From Sphingobacterium pedocola (GTDB lineage: Bacteria; Bacteroidota; Bacteroidia; Sphingobacteriales; Sphingobacteriaceae): a stretch of 64,000 bases of DNA. Position numbers and translations under genes: made by a program. The notes below the pieces were generated by a model, which saw nothing but the letters and a program-made list of their open reading frames with translations, had not been told where the DNA came from and did not search any database. Positions 43,682 to 51,983 of this stretch are shown here, in pieces; the first letter of the stretch is position 1; each line of letters begins with the position of its first letter. Where the stretch lies: positions 1,476,835 through 1,540,834 of the forward strand of contig NZ_MU158689.1 in assembly GCF_015209965.1 (NCBI RefSeq). The letters run 5' to 3'.

Positions 43682-44473
43682 ATGAAAACGTCAAATTTTC
43701 AACGAATCGTCAAAGGTACTAAAAAAAGTACCATGTTACTAGCGGCAGTTGCATTTGCCACCTCGGTTTCTTTCACATCCTGTAATAAGGACGATGCGCC
43801 GGGTGCAGACTTGAGCCTGCAAAATGAGACGGCACAGGTCATATCACCGGGTGCTACGGCAACTTTTACCGGTGCTGCGGGTAGCATCAGCCGGGGATCT
43901 GGAGCAAACAACGGCATTTATACCGTAGCCAATTACTTTATCGATAATGGCATCCTGAGCGGTACAGGCTACCATATACCCAATGGCTTTTACTATTTCG
44001 ACTTGAGCGAAAACGACAATGCGCCCGTACCTACCGGATCTACTACACCTACGGTAAGCTGGGACATCGCCTTTGGCGGTACCGGAAATGCCTACATCAC
44101 GGTCAATAGCGGAGTTCGTCTGAAAGCGATCGACAAAGCCTTTGCTTCGGTTACTCTTACAGACACCACTGCAGCTACCCTAATCAGCATTGCTGCCGGC
44201 GGATTTGGCCATGACGGATTCCTTGCACCGGGGACACCTTCGTCGGATGTAGACCCAACTCCTGCAAGCATCACCGGATGGGCGAACTACTGGTTCGATC
44301 AGCATACATTGATAAAAATTGCCAATCGTACCTTAATATTCAAAGATGCGGCCGGTAATGTTTATGCCTTTGACTTCGAAAGTGTCTACGAGAATGCGAC
44401 TCCGATTCCGGGTGCATCAGGTTTTCCGGATAACTATTCCCGTTTACATTTTCGTTACAAAAAGCTGAACTAA
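43682..44473 (+). CDS. HmuY-like lipoprotein, fourth copy
   Basis: The 263-residue product carries an N-terminal basic stretch (MKTSNFQRIVKGTKKSTM) before the hydrophobic segment and a lipobox-like VSFTSCNKDDAPG with cysteine near residue 34. HmuY-type features include GFYYFDLSENDNAPVP, TVSWDIAFGGTGNAYITVNSGVRL, ITGWANYWFDQHTLIKIANRTLIFKDAAGNVYAFDFESVYENA (in sequence) and a final RLHFRYKKLN. It has its own 159-base upstream region and a strong terminator after it, so it is probably a separate unit. Likely a surface heme-binding protein; its ligand residues cannot be assigned. Confidence 0.8.
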   Translation: MKTSNFQRIVKGTKKSTMLLAAVAFATSVSFTSCNKDDAPGADLSLQNETAQVISPGATATFTGAAGSISRGSGANNGIYTVANYFIDNGILSGTGYHIPNGFYYFDLSENDNAPVPTGSTTPTVSWDIAFGGTGNAYITVNSGVRLKAIDKAFASVTLTDTTAATLISIAAGGFGHDGFLAPGTPSSDVDPTPASITGWANYWFDQHTLIKIANRTLIFKDAAGNVYAFDFESVYENATPIPGASGFPDNYSRLHFRYKKLN

Positions 44474-44511
44474 CAACTTTTAGCTAACCTCAACACCATG
44501 TAACAATAAAC

Positions 44512-44550
44512 ACCTGTGCGTTTGGTCGAGCGCACAGGTTGCTTTTTTTT
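44512..44550 (+). terminator. Rho-independent terminator after the fourth hmuY gene
   Basis: ACCTGTGCG (44512-44520) pairs with CGCACAGGT (44531-44539), loop TTTGGTCGAG, followed by TGC and eight T residues. A textbook hairpin-plus-T-tract. Confidence 0.92.
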
Positions 44551-44580
44551 GAAAGTGTTGATGTGATCCGATAAAAATCT

Positions 44581-44676
44581 TCATTTCGACGACGATAGGA
44601 AGAAAAATCAAAAGGCATTTTTAAATAATATTGTCCATAGATTTCTCCATTGCGCTTTGCTCCAGTCGAAATGACG
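44581..44676. repeat. REP-like palindrome, GTCATTTCGAC family
   Basis: A left arm from TCATTTCGAC (44581) to about 44609 pairs with the right arm 44637-44676, whose complement begins CGTCATTTCGACTGGAGC and continues to GGAGAAATCT. This is a second kind of dispersed Bacteroidota palindrome, different from those at 39675-39858. The left arm is partly decayed. Confidence 0.75.
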
Positions 44677-44762
44677 GTATGGTTTGTAGGACTTCCTGTT
44701 ATCGGTACCGTGTTGAATAGAAGATATTTTTGCTAAAATGAGATATTAAATATTATTAAACC

Positions 44763-46094
44763 ATGCGATTCAATACTTTATTTTGTCATCCTGAACTACG
44801 TGAAGGATCTGTTCGACACAGCTTACAGATCTATTACCGGATCATCGGTATAGCCTGTCTGATATTGTTTATTTTCTCAGCCTGCAAGAAGGACAGAAAC
44901 GAAGATCTGCCAACCTCTCCGACGACGGGTACACGCATGGAGTTTACCCTAGACTCTATCCTACTTTACGCACAACAGGTGTATCTCTGGCGTGAGGCGA
45001 TTCCGGCCTATGCAGATTTTGCACCCCGTACCCGATATGGCCATATCAGTCCCGAAATTATAGCATTCCAGCAAGAGCTCTTTGACCTTAGCCAACTGAA
45101 GTTAGCCCCTAGCGGCCAACCTTATGAACATTCCGAAACGAAAAATACCGCAAAATATTCTTTCTTGGAACAGTACAGTAAAGGCAGTTCGGCAGCAAGT
45201 GCAGCTATTGATGCGGCTGACTATGCACAACTGATGGATTTTTGGGAACAGGACGACAAAAAAATAGCCTACCTCTATATCAACAGTTTCCCCGAATTAT
45301 CGACCGCTAAAAGCCAATTGGATGAAGCTGCCCGGGCAATGGCCGACCGATCAAGCAATTACCTCATTCTCGACCTGCGGCATCACGGCGGCGGCTATGT
45401 CAAGACCGCCGAATACCTTGCCAACCTAATTGCTCCGGCTTCATTAAACGGAAAGACCATGTACACCGAGCAGTTTAATCTGCTGCTCCAATCCGGATCG
45501 GCCCATATCCTCAAAAAACAGCTGTACTACGATGCCGATGGCAACACCGTACCATACAATGGTAGGTTAGCTACCTTGGCCGATGTGGATTTCAGTGAAA
45601 GCAAGAACACCTATTCTTTTAATAAACAAGGGGCACTCCAAAGCATACGGACCATTTACTTTCTGGTGTCCGATCGTACGGCTTCTGCAGCTGAGATGCT
45701 GATCAGCGTCCTGAAGCCTTATTTTAAGGTGAAGCTAGTTGGCCGCAAGACCTACGGTAAACCGGTAGGCACATTTCCCATACAGATCGACCGCTACAAC
45801 ATATACCTCACCAGTTTCCTGATCCGCAATGCCGATGGCTGGTCCGATTATTTTGACGGCATGCCGGTCGATATTACAGTTACCGGTAATCGTATTCCCG
45901 ATCTGGGCAATCCGGAAGAACCCTTACTTGCAGCTGCACTGGCAGATATTACAGCACAGCCTGCAACAAGCAAAAGCCTTAAGCTTCAAGCCAGCAGCGA
46001 ATCAGTTCGCATAAGCGAACCGGATCAATATTTTAAAACTGACGATTACACGATTCCCGTTGTTAAACAAGACTTTAAACTTAAACCTTTTTAA
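44763..46094 (+). CDS. S41-family C-terminal processing peptidase-like lipoprotein
   Basis: The 443-residue protein belongs to peptidase family S41. The catalytic serine lies in SDRTASAAEMLISVLKPY (about residues 302-318) and the lysine in LVGRKTYGKPVG (about 327-338). The substrate-groove segment YLILDLRHHGGGYVKTAEYLANLI is at about 200-223. A lipobox-like IFSACKKDRNED at about 37-48 suggests outer membrane anchoring. The only ATG (44763) places the repeat-derived sequence CHPELREGSVRHS at the N-terminus, ahead of the hydrophobic segment, so either the signal peptide tolerates it or translation begins at a non-ATG codon. Following four hmuY genes, it may release heme from host proteins; that is inference. 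Confidence 0.85.
   Translation: MRFNTLFCHPELREGSVRHSLQIYYRIIGIACLILFIFSACKKDRNEDLPTSPTTGTRMEFTLDSILLYAQQVYLWREAIPAYADFAPRTRYGHISPEIIAFQQELFDLSQLKLAPSGQPYEHSETKNTAKYSFLEQYSKGSSAASAAIDAADYAQLMDFWEQDDKKIAYLYINSFPELSTAKSQLDEAARAMADRSSNYLILDLRHHGGGYVKTAEYLANLIAPASLNGKTMYTEQFNLLLQSGSAHILKKQLYYDADGNTVPYNGRLATLADVDFSESKNTYSFNKQGALQSIRTIYFLVSDRTASAAEMLISVLKPYFKVKLVGRKTYGKPVGTFPIQIDRYNIYLTSFLIRNADGWSDYFDGMPVDITVTGNRIPDLGNPEEPLLAAALADITAQPATSKSLKLQASSESVRISEPDQYFKTDDYTIPVVKQDFKLKPF
44784..44810 (+). repeat. Dispersed TGTCATCCTGA...GAAGGATCT repeat inside the S41 gene start
   Basis: TGTCATCCTGAACTACGTGA then AGGATCT matches the half-palindrome known from many Bacteroidota and gives HPELREGS in frame. 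A diverged copy lies at 36080-36104, upstream of the TonB receptor gene. Confidence 0.8.
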
Positions 46095-46140
46095 ACCTAT
46101 ACTCTTGCGCACGTACCCTCTATTTCTTACCTTTACGTAC

Positions 46141-46299
46141 ATGGAACCACAAGAAGAAATCAAAGTTACAGATCCAAAAAGCAGCAAGCTCAGGTTATGG
46201 TTAAAGCGCGTAGGTGTCGGGGCTTTCCTTTTCTTTCTGGCCAAAGGATTGGTATGGCTGGCGGTGTTTTTTTTCTTTGCCAAAACCTGTCAGCAGTAA
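46141..46299 (+). CDS. Small membrane protein, 52 residues
   Basis: From the ATG at 46141 the frame encodes MEPQEEIKVTDPKSSKLRLWLKR, then one strongly hydrophobic helix (about 27-47, GAFLFFLAKGLVWLAVFFFFA) and a short tail KTCQQ. The charged N-terminus, with a positive cluster just before the helix, suggests that it stays in the cytoplasm. The frame is open upstream but those residues overlap the S41 gene and look random. I recognise no family. It begins 46 bases after the S41 stop on the same strand and may be co-transcribed. Confidence 0.6.
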   Translation: MEPQEEIKVTDPKSSKLRLWLKRVGVGAFLFFLAKGLVWLAVFFFFAKTCQQ

Positions 46300-46910
46300 C
46301 ATCTCCCCACTTTTTAATAAAAAAACAAAACTCTTTTATTTTCAATAAATTATACATACCTTATGGATTATAATCAGGCTCTGCCAACGCTTTTCTGAGA
46401 CCATTACGTTTACTCTTCTCCTTTAGTCTTCGCATTTTCAGCTGCTCATTTCGTTGTCAATATAACGTATGCAGTACCTTTGGAAGTTTTCAAGTCTCAT
46501 AAAAATACAAACATCCTTTCTTTTGCGAGCAAATTGATTTATTATTTTGATAATGTCAGCTTCAACGTGATAATGGCGACAGCCAAAATTTTTTTTCATC
46601 GATAAACGATAATACAACGCAAAAAGGAACAGATAACATTCGTGTTTATCTGCTATTTTTTTGTGATATTTATCGGGGTACTTTACACAGCTCCTCTAAG
46701 TCTGGTCTATGGATACGATTAAGACATGGCGATAAGAAGATAGATCGATTTCAAATATTGCGTTAATTCCCTACATTTAATCATCTTACTGAAAGCCGAA
46801 AATGGAGATAAATTAAATTAGGTCGTATAAAATTATCCGTTGGTGCTGTAAACGTGAAAGCAGATAGCGCTACCTACTTAACACAGGAGATGGGTACAAC
46901 CTGATAAAAA
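46300..46910. other. Gene-poor region with decayed coding traces
   Basis: No intact gene is seen. On the minus strand, near 46370-46450, a frame without a start reads EQLKMRRLKEKSKRNGLRKA and ends EPDYNP-stop, which looks like the end of a broken protein of unknown type. The rest is AT-rich. The region borders the DUF6157 remnant, so the whole stretch may be the residue of lost genes. Confidence 0.4.
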
Positions 46911-47090
46911 GTGAATATCGAAAGGCAAGCTTGCTTCCGAGCCTCTCCGTTAACAAAGCGATACGGTTTGGGTATTCACTATGATAAAGATGCAAATATG
47001 GCCATATTTGCCGTAGAGAGCGACTCATATCGAAAACGAGCCGAGGACGAAAATCCTAAATTGGTAAAAGCGATGAGATCAAGCAAGTAA
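46911..47090 (+). pseudogene. Remnant of a DUF6157 gene (C-terminal part)
   Basis: The plus-strand frame ending at the TAA 47088-47090 encodes ACFRASPLTKRYGLGIHYD, then a variable stretch with IFAVESDSYRKR, and ends KLVKAMRSSK. This matches the C-terminal half of DUF6157 proteins as I know them (CFRASPL, KRYGWGIH, VKAMRS). Proteins of this family are about 130-140 residues. Here only about 55 are preserved, directly preceded by stop codons (TGATAA at 46902-46907), and no intact N-terminal half was found in any frame. It is a decayed gene. The function of DUF6157 is unknown. Confidence 0.7.
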
Positions 47091-47205
47091 AAATCATCCT
47101 TAACGACGACTTACTACATACTGATCGCTATAAATAAAATCTACTAACACTTGTGAATAGATTGCAAATTCGTTAAGTTTGAGCGTAAACATATATCATC
47201 AAACC

Positions 47206-47652
47206 ATGCTAAACAAAAAGATATCTTTAGTCATAATGAGTTTAATTTTTACAACTGCGGTTTATAATGCGTCAGCGCAGGATAAACTTGCAAAGGAAGT
47301 CGAAAAGGCGGTAGAGGAATTGACACAGGCAATGCTTAAAGCCGACGGTACTACATTGAACAGATTGGCATCAGACCATCTCTCCTACGGTCATTCCAGT
47401 GGAAAAATGGAAACGAAAGCTGATTTCGTGCAGACTTTTGTTTCTCGCTCTTCCATATTTGAAGATATTCAGCTTGCAGAGCAGACCATTCAAATAGTAG
47501 ACAAAACAGCTATTGTACGTCATACATTAAGTGCTACCACAAACGATCCGGGAAAAGGCAAAGCAAATATAAAATTGGGGATTGTATTGACTTGGGTAAA
47601 AACCAACAATCAATGGCAATTATTAGCTCGTCAGGCATTTAAATTATCTTAG
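47206..47652 (+). CDS. Exported NTF2-like (DUF4440-type) protein
   Basis: The product of 148 residues has a signal peptide (MLNKKISLVIMSLIFTTAVYNASAQ) and a domain of the nuclear-transport-factor-2-like fold. Its pattern is an N-terminal helix (EVEKAVEELTQAMLKADGTTLNRL), LASDHLSYGHSSGKMETKADFVQTF, and alternating strands ending in GIVLTWVKTNNQWQLLARQAFKLS. I chose the ATG at 47206; the frame is open to a TTG at 47179, but only the later start gives a clean signal peptide. Such proteins bind or convert small molecules; none is indicated here. A strong terminator follows. Confidence 0.8.
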   Translation: MLNKKISLVIMSLIFTTAVYNASAQDKLAKEVEKAVEELTQAMLKADGTTLNRLASDHLSYGHSSGKMETKADFVQTFVSRSSIFEDIQLAEQTIQIVDKTAIVRHTLSATTNDPGKGKANIKLGIVLTWVKTNNQWQLLARQAFKLS

Positions 47653-47696
47653 TATGGTGTAGAACGCCCACCAATAACAAGTTAAATACAAGAATA

Positions 47697-47722
47697 AGGC
47701 GGTGAAAAACCGCCTAAACTTT
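47697..47722. terminator. Terminator between converging genes
   Basis: AGGCGGT (47697-47703) pairs with ACCGCCT (47709-47715), loop GAAAA, followed by AAAC and six T residues. It ends the NTF2-like transcript and overlaps the 3' end of the convergent glutathione peroxidase unit. Confidence 0.88.
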
Positions 47723-47723
47723 T

Positions 47724-48209
47724 TTATGATTGAAGAAGGTAGATAATGTCTTTCTCTATATCTTGGGGTTTGGTAATCGGTGCGTAACGTTTGAAAGGGA
47801 TTCCATTTTTGTCCACTAAGAATTTAGTAAAATTCCATTTAATCCGACTTCCTAAAAAACCGCCGAGTTCTTTCTTCAGAAATTTAAATACCGGATGGGT
47901 AGTCGGTCCGTTTACATCACATTTTTCCAGGAGTTGAAATGTTACACCATGATTCAACTTACAGGTCTGCTCCATGGATTCATTTGTTTCAGGTTCCTGT
48001 CCGGCAAACTGATCCGATGGAAAGCCCAAAACGACCAATCCGTTATCCTTGTACCTTTGATGCAGCACTTCCAAGCCATCAAACTGAGGAGCTAGGCCAC
48101 ATTTGGTTGCTGTATTCACGATCAATAGCACTTTACCGTCAAAATCTCCCATTGATATGAATACGCCTTGCGGCGATTTTACACTTAATTGATGAAATTT
48201 ACTGGACAT
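47724..48209 (-). CDS. Glutathione peroxidase-family protein
   Basis: The 161-residue enzyme belongs to the thiol-dependent glutathione peroxidase family and reduces hydrogen peroxide and lipid hydroperoxides, in bacteria often with thioredoxin. The catalytic centre is visible: NTATKCGLAPQFDGLE with the active cysteine (about residue 37), FPSDQFAGQEP with the glutamine, and RIKWNFTKFLVDKNG with tryptophan and asparagine. A resolving cysteine may be in EQTCKLNHG or LLEKCDVNGP. The start at 48209 gives MSSKFHQLSVKSPQG. No signal peptide, so cytoplasmic. It is a single gene. Confidence 0.93.
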   Translation of the reverse strand: MSSKFHQLSVKSPQGVFISMGDFDGKVLLIVNTATKCGLAPQFDGLEVLHQRYKDNGLVVLGFPSDQFAGQEPETNESMEQTCKLNHGVTFQLLEKCDVNGPTTHPVFKFLKKELGGFLGSRIKWNFTKFLVDKNGIPFKRYAPITKPQDIEKDIIYLLQS

Positions 48210-48340
48210 ATTCTGATTATATTTTTGTTAAATTTAAATAAAATACGTTGCATTAACGATCTTAACACAGTTAGCTTATGAATTAATTCTGTATATTTAA
48301 ATCAATCTGATAAAAAATAATGCTGTTATAGATATTCGCT

Positions 48341-49339
48341 ATGAAAATTGCTTTCTTCTCTACCCAACCATATGACAAAATATTTTTCGATCGCCTTAAT
48401 GTAAGTCACCGTTTCACAATCGATTATTATGAAACGCATCTTGGACCACATATTGCCCATACAGTAAAAAATACGGAGACTGTATGTGTGTTCGTGAATG
48501 ATAAATTAAATGCAGAAGTAATAGAAACATTATCAAATAATGGTGTAAAAATTATTGCATTGCGATGTGCCGGATTTAACAATGTAGATATTGAAGCTGC
48601 CAAAAGATATGGAATTAAGGTATGTCGGGTCCCGGCCTATTCTCCGGAAGCAGTTGCCGAACATACGGTAGCGATGTTGCTTACCATGAACAGAAAAATA
48701 CATAAAGCTTATAATCGTGTGCGCGAGCAGAATTTCTCGCTTAACGGGTTGTTGGGTTCTAATTTGGCCGGAAAAACGGTCGGTGTAATCGGAACTGGTA
48801 AGATAGGCAAAGCTTTTATAAGGATCATGCTGGGCTTTGGATGTAAAATATGGGCGCATGACATTTATCCCGACAACAGCCTTACTGAACAAGGCGTACA
48901 ATACGTCTCATCGGAGCAGGTATTGAAGGAAGCAGATATACTATCACTACACTGTCCGTTAACACCGGAAAACCATTACCTAATCAATCGACAAACAATT
49001 AACCTGATGAAAACAGGCGTCGTGCTCTTAAATACTAGCCGCGGTGGTTTAATTAACACAGTAGATATTATCGAAGGATTGAAAACAAAACAGATAGGTG
49101 CACTTTGTATCGATGTGTACGAACAGGAAGAAAAATTATTTTTTAGAGACCTCTCTTCCAATATCATCCAAGACGATAATATTCAACGGTTAATGAGCTT
49201 TCCAAACGTACTGATTACGGCACATCAAGCATTCTTTACGGAAGAAGCATTGAAAGAAATCGCAGAAATAACGTTGGAAAATATCGCTAAAATCAGTACC
49301 GAGCAGATGGACGATAATTCTCCTTCGATGCTCACATAA
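48341..49339 (+). CDS. ldhA: D-lactate dehydrogenase, 2-hydroxyacid dehydrogenase family
   Basis: The 332-residue enzyme reduces pyruvate to D-lactate with NADH. It matches the D-LDH branch of the 2-hydroxyacid dehydrogenases. The N-terminus FFSTQPYDKIFF, the substrate-binding RCAGFNNVDIEAAKRYGIKVCRVPAYSPEAVAEHTVAMLL (in sequence), and the nucleotide motif GVIGTGKIGKAF (about 147-158) are all present, as are the catalytic arginine in NTSRGGLINT and the histidine in ITAHQAFFTEEAL. Length is typical. It is followed 22 bases downstream by a TatD gene on the same strand. A related hydroxyacid specificity cannot be ruled out. Confidence 0.9.
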   Translation: MKIAFFSTQPYDKIFFDRLNVSHRFTIDYYETHLGPHIAHTVKNTETVCVFVNDKLNAEVIETLSNNGVKIIALRCAGFNNVDIEAAKRYGIKVCRVPAYSPEAVAEHTVAMLLTMNRKIHKAYNRVREQNFSLNGLLGSNLAGKTVGVIGTGKIGKAFIRIMLGFGCKIWAHDIYPDNSLTEQGVQYVSSEQVLKEADILSLHCPLTPENHYLINRQTINLMKTGVVLLNTSRGGLINTVDIIEGLKTKQIGALCIDVYEQEEKLFFRDLSSNIIQDDNIQRLMSFPNVLITAHQAFFTEEALKEIAEITLENIAKISTEQMDDNSPSMLT

Positions 49340-49361
49340 CTTTAGCTTTTACCATTAAAAT

Positions 49362-50018
49362 ATGCGTGTCCCATATATAGATATCCATACACATGATAGA
49401 GATAAACAAGATGATGTATTATCCTTGCAAAACTGTATAGTATCCAAAGATCATTTTCCCTCCACGATCTGTTCTGTAGGTATACATCCCTGGTATATCG
49501 ATAATGATTTTGATACGCAATACCAAATATCAGAAACATATGCAGCCAGCGAAAACGTGCTCGCCATCGGAGAATGCGGATTGGATAAACTCACCGAAAC
49601 AAAGTGGGAAAAACAAATCAGGTGTTTTGAACTGCAAATACAGCTCGCGAATATTGTAGGTAAGCCCATCATCATCCATTGTGTGCGCGCCTACCAGGAA
49701 ACCTTTCAGGTGCTACTACAACAAAAAGTAGCTGTTCCTGTGATTTTCCACGGTTTTAATAAAAATACAGCCTTAGCACAATCGGCATTAAAGAAAGGCT
49801 ATCTAATCAGTTTGGGAGCGGATATCCTTTTCGGATCTAAAAATAATTTGATTAACAACCTTCCACTGGAGAAAGTTTTTTTAGAAACTGATGATAAATC
49901 TATTAGCATAGTAGATATTTATACGTACTTTTGCGCCGCCCGAAAAATTTCGATGGATCAACTCAGAAATCAACTGGCACAAAATTTTCAAAACGTATTT
50001 AAGTATTCCTATTTATAA
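49362..50018 (+). CDS. TatD-family metal-dependent hydrolase
   Basis: The 218-residue protein has the TatD DNase/amidohydrolase pattern: metal-binding IDIHTHD with His9 and His11, VGIHPWY, IGECGLDK with the bridging acidic residue, PIIIHCVRAYQE, a histidine in VIFHGFNKNTALAQ, and the C-terminal FLETDD with the catalytic aspartate. It is shorter than classical TatD (about 260), mainly in the loops. TatD enzymes act as 3'-5' exonucleases or on other phosphoesters. It lies 22 bases after ldhA and 2 bases before tcdA; all three are probably co-transcribed. Confidence 0.88.
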   Translation: MRVPYIDIHTHDRDKQDDVLSLQNCIVSKDHFPSTICSVGIHPWYIDNDFDTQYQISETYAASENVLAIGECGLDKLTETKWEKQIRCFELQIQLANIVGKPIIIHCVRAYQETFQVLLQQKVAVPVIFHGFNKNTALAQSALKKGYLISLGADILFGSKNNLINNLPLEKVFLETDDKSISIVDIYTYFCAARKISMDQLRNQLAQNFQNVFKYSYL

Positions 50019-50020
50019 CT

Positions 50021-50752
50021 ATGGAAGATTTATCTTGGTTATCAAGAACAGAGGCGTTGATCGGACGCGAAGCATTAGAAAAATTAGCCAATTCGCATGT
50101 GATGGTATTGGGATTAGGTGGTGTTGGTTCATTCGCGGCAGAATTCATCTGTCGTGCGGGAGTGGGTAAAATGACCGTTATCGATGGCGATACGGTAGAT
50201 CCTTCCAACCGCAACCGGCAACTTCCGGCTTTAGCGACGAACCACGGTGTATCCAAAGCCCAAATTATGAAAGAACGACTGCTAAATATCAATCCTGAAT
50301 TAAACCTGAATGTTGTAGAGGAATTTGTGATTCCAGAACGTATCCCTTCTTTACTGGAATTAAAACCGGATTACATCGTTGAAGCAATAGACAGTATTAC
50401 GCCAAAATTATTTTTAATCCGATCTGCATATATGGAAAAAATTCCTTTCGTAAGCTCTATGGGTGCAGGGGGCAAAATGGATCCGACAAAAATCAAAATT
50501 GCGGATATCAGTAAATCGTACAATTGTAAACTGGCGCGGCATATTCGTAAAAAACTGCAAAAACATGACATACGTGAAGGCGTCTGTGTTGCCTTTTCAA
50601 CAGAATTACCCGATAAATCTTCTCTACTCTATACAGATGGAAGTAATTATAAAAAATCGGCGTATGGCACCATGTCCTATCTTCCGGCAGCATTCGGAGG
50701 TGCAATAGCCTCAGTTGCAATCCGTGCGCTGATCGATAGGAAAATAGGATAA
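50021..50752 (+). CDS. tcdA: tRNA threonylcarbamoyladenosine dehydratase
   Basis: The 243-residue enzyme is of the ThiF/E1-like family and forms the cyclic version of the t6A modification at position 37 of tRNAs, using ATP. The nucleotide-binding motif GLGGVGSFAAEFICRAGVG lies at about 32-50, followed by the acidic VIDGDTVDPSNRNRQ and the arginine/asparagine residues that hold ATP. The region YIVEAIDSITPKLFLI and the C-terminal SYLPAAFGGAIASVAIRALI also match TcdA (CsdL). Length is normal. The neighbour TatD, 2 bases upstream, is a common companion in Bacteroidota. Confidence 0.92.
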   Translation: MEDLSWLSRTEALIGREALEKLANSHVMVLGLGGVGSFAAEFICRAGVGKMTVIDGDTVDPSNRNRQLPALATNHGVSKAQIMKERLLNINPELNLNVVEEFVIPERIPSLLELKPDYIVEAIDSITPKLFLIRSAYMEKIPFVSSMGAGGKMDPTKIKIADISKSYNCKLARHIRKKLQKHDIREGVCVAFSTELPDKSSLLYTDGSNYKKSAYGTMSYLPAAFGGAIASVAIRALIDRKIG

Positions 50753-50777
50753 GCGTATCTTCTTAGTACTAGTAGCA

Positions 50778-51854
50778 CTATAGTAAATTATGCTTCTGCA
50801 TCACTTTGATTACAAAAGGTTGTATCTGATCGGCCATCCGCATAAATCCTAAATCGTTGGGATGCGTTCCGTCAGTTGTACCTTCGTGATCTGTACCCAA
50901 TAGTGTGTTGCTATCCAGGTAGTACAGGTGTTTAATTCCTTTGGCTAATAGAGTTTCGTATTCTTTTTTAAATTGTGCATTCTGATCCGCATTCCGTTTA
51001 TTCCAAACTTGGTTAAAATAACTTAATTCCCTCACGACTGAGGGTATCATAATAATAGGTGTGTTGGGATGATTCGCACGAAGGTGCTGTACAAAATAAT
51101 GTGTGCGTTCCGACACGATTTCCGGTAAGGAATTAGGTACACAATCTAAAATGAATACATCAGGTTTTCCGGCTGCCAACATATGTGCGACCTCCTGCTC
51201 CATCTTCGCGCTGCCACTTACCCCAAGGTTAATAAAATTCAAGCCTGTGCGTCGGGATAATATTGCGGTATAAGCCATACCCGGTCTTCCAGCAGATGCA
51301 CCTTGAACGATACTCGAACCGTAAACCGCAATATTCCTTTGAAAAGGATTCGACAGCGCTAGAAAATTAGCTCCCTCTTCTATTCCTATTTCCAAAGACT
51401 TGGTTTCATCATATAAGGGTAGGTATACTAGAAATTCTTTTGATGTTTGGTCCAAATTATCTACTAAAACACCTTCGTCGCATGTTTTGGCGGTTCCTTT
51501 TGAACCCGCATATTGCCATTCACCATCCGCATTTTTGATGTACACATCCAGTCCTTTTTGGGCAATCGACGTAAGATTAGACGATGCTTTTGCATCTGTT
51601 ACACACCATTTAGCGTGGATGGACGCAGAATTAGACCGAAAGGCGACAAATAAACCTGCGCTATTCGTAAATAAATGCTTAACACGAACGGGTAGATCAT
51701 TATATTTTAGCGTATCTACACGATGGTATTTGGAAGGTGTATCAAAGAGCTTCCCATAAACAGGCAATTCGTGATATATTACTTTTTTATTTTGCGCATA
51801 AGCTACGGGGAGACAACTGGCAAATGCCAATAGATAAATATATACGTTCTTCAT
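50778..51854 (-). CDS. Exported SGNH/GDSL-type hydrolase
   Basis: The 358-residue protein has a signal peptide (MKNVYIYLLAFASCLPVAYAQ), an N-terminal beta-rich domain (about 25-170, with RVKHLFTNSAGLFVAFRSNSASIHAKW in sequence), and a C-terminal SGNH hydrolase domain (about 175-355). Catalytic features are YGSSIVQGASAGRPG with the nucleophile serine, LDCVPNS, and DGTHPNDLGF with the aspartate-histidine pair. This two-domain form is found among secreted esterases acting on acetylated sugars or lipids. The substrate is not known. It is a single gene converging on tcdA with 25 bases between stops. Confidence 0.88.
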   Translation of the reverse strand: MKNVYIYLLAFASCLPVAYAQNKKVIYHELPVYGKLFDTPSKYHRVDTLKYNDLPVRVKHLFTNSAGLFVAFRSNSASIHAKWCVTDAKASSNLTSIAQKGLDVYIKNADGEWQYAGSKGTAKTCDEGVLVDNLDQTSKEFLVYLPLYDETKSLEIGIEEGANFLALSNPFQRNIAVYGSSIVQGASAGRPGMAYTAILSRRTGLNFINLGVSGSAKMEQEVAHMLAAGKPDVFILDCVPNSLPEIVSERTHYFVQHLRANHPNTPIIMIPSVVRELSYFNQVWNKRNADQNAQFKKEYETLLAKGIKHLYYLDSNTLLGTDHEGTTDGTHPNDLGFMRMADQIQPFVIKVMQKHNLL

Positions 51855-51983
51855 ATGCTGAAGATATAAAAAAAGAAGTAATTCAAGTAAATAGATTTCG
51901 AAATTAACATCAATAAATTATCGTTAGGAAACTAATCAAATTACCCATGTAAAAACACTAAAATATTTAGTAAGTTTGTATCC

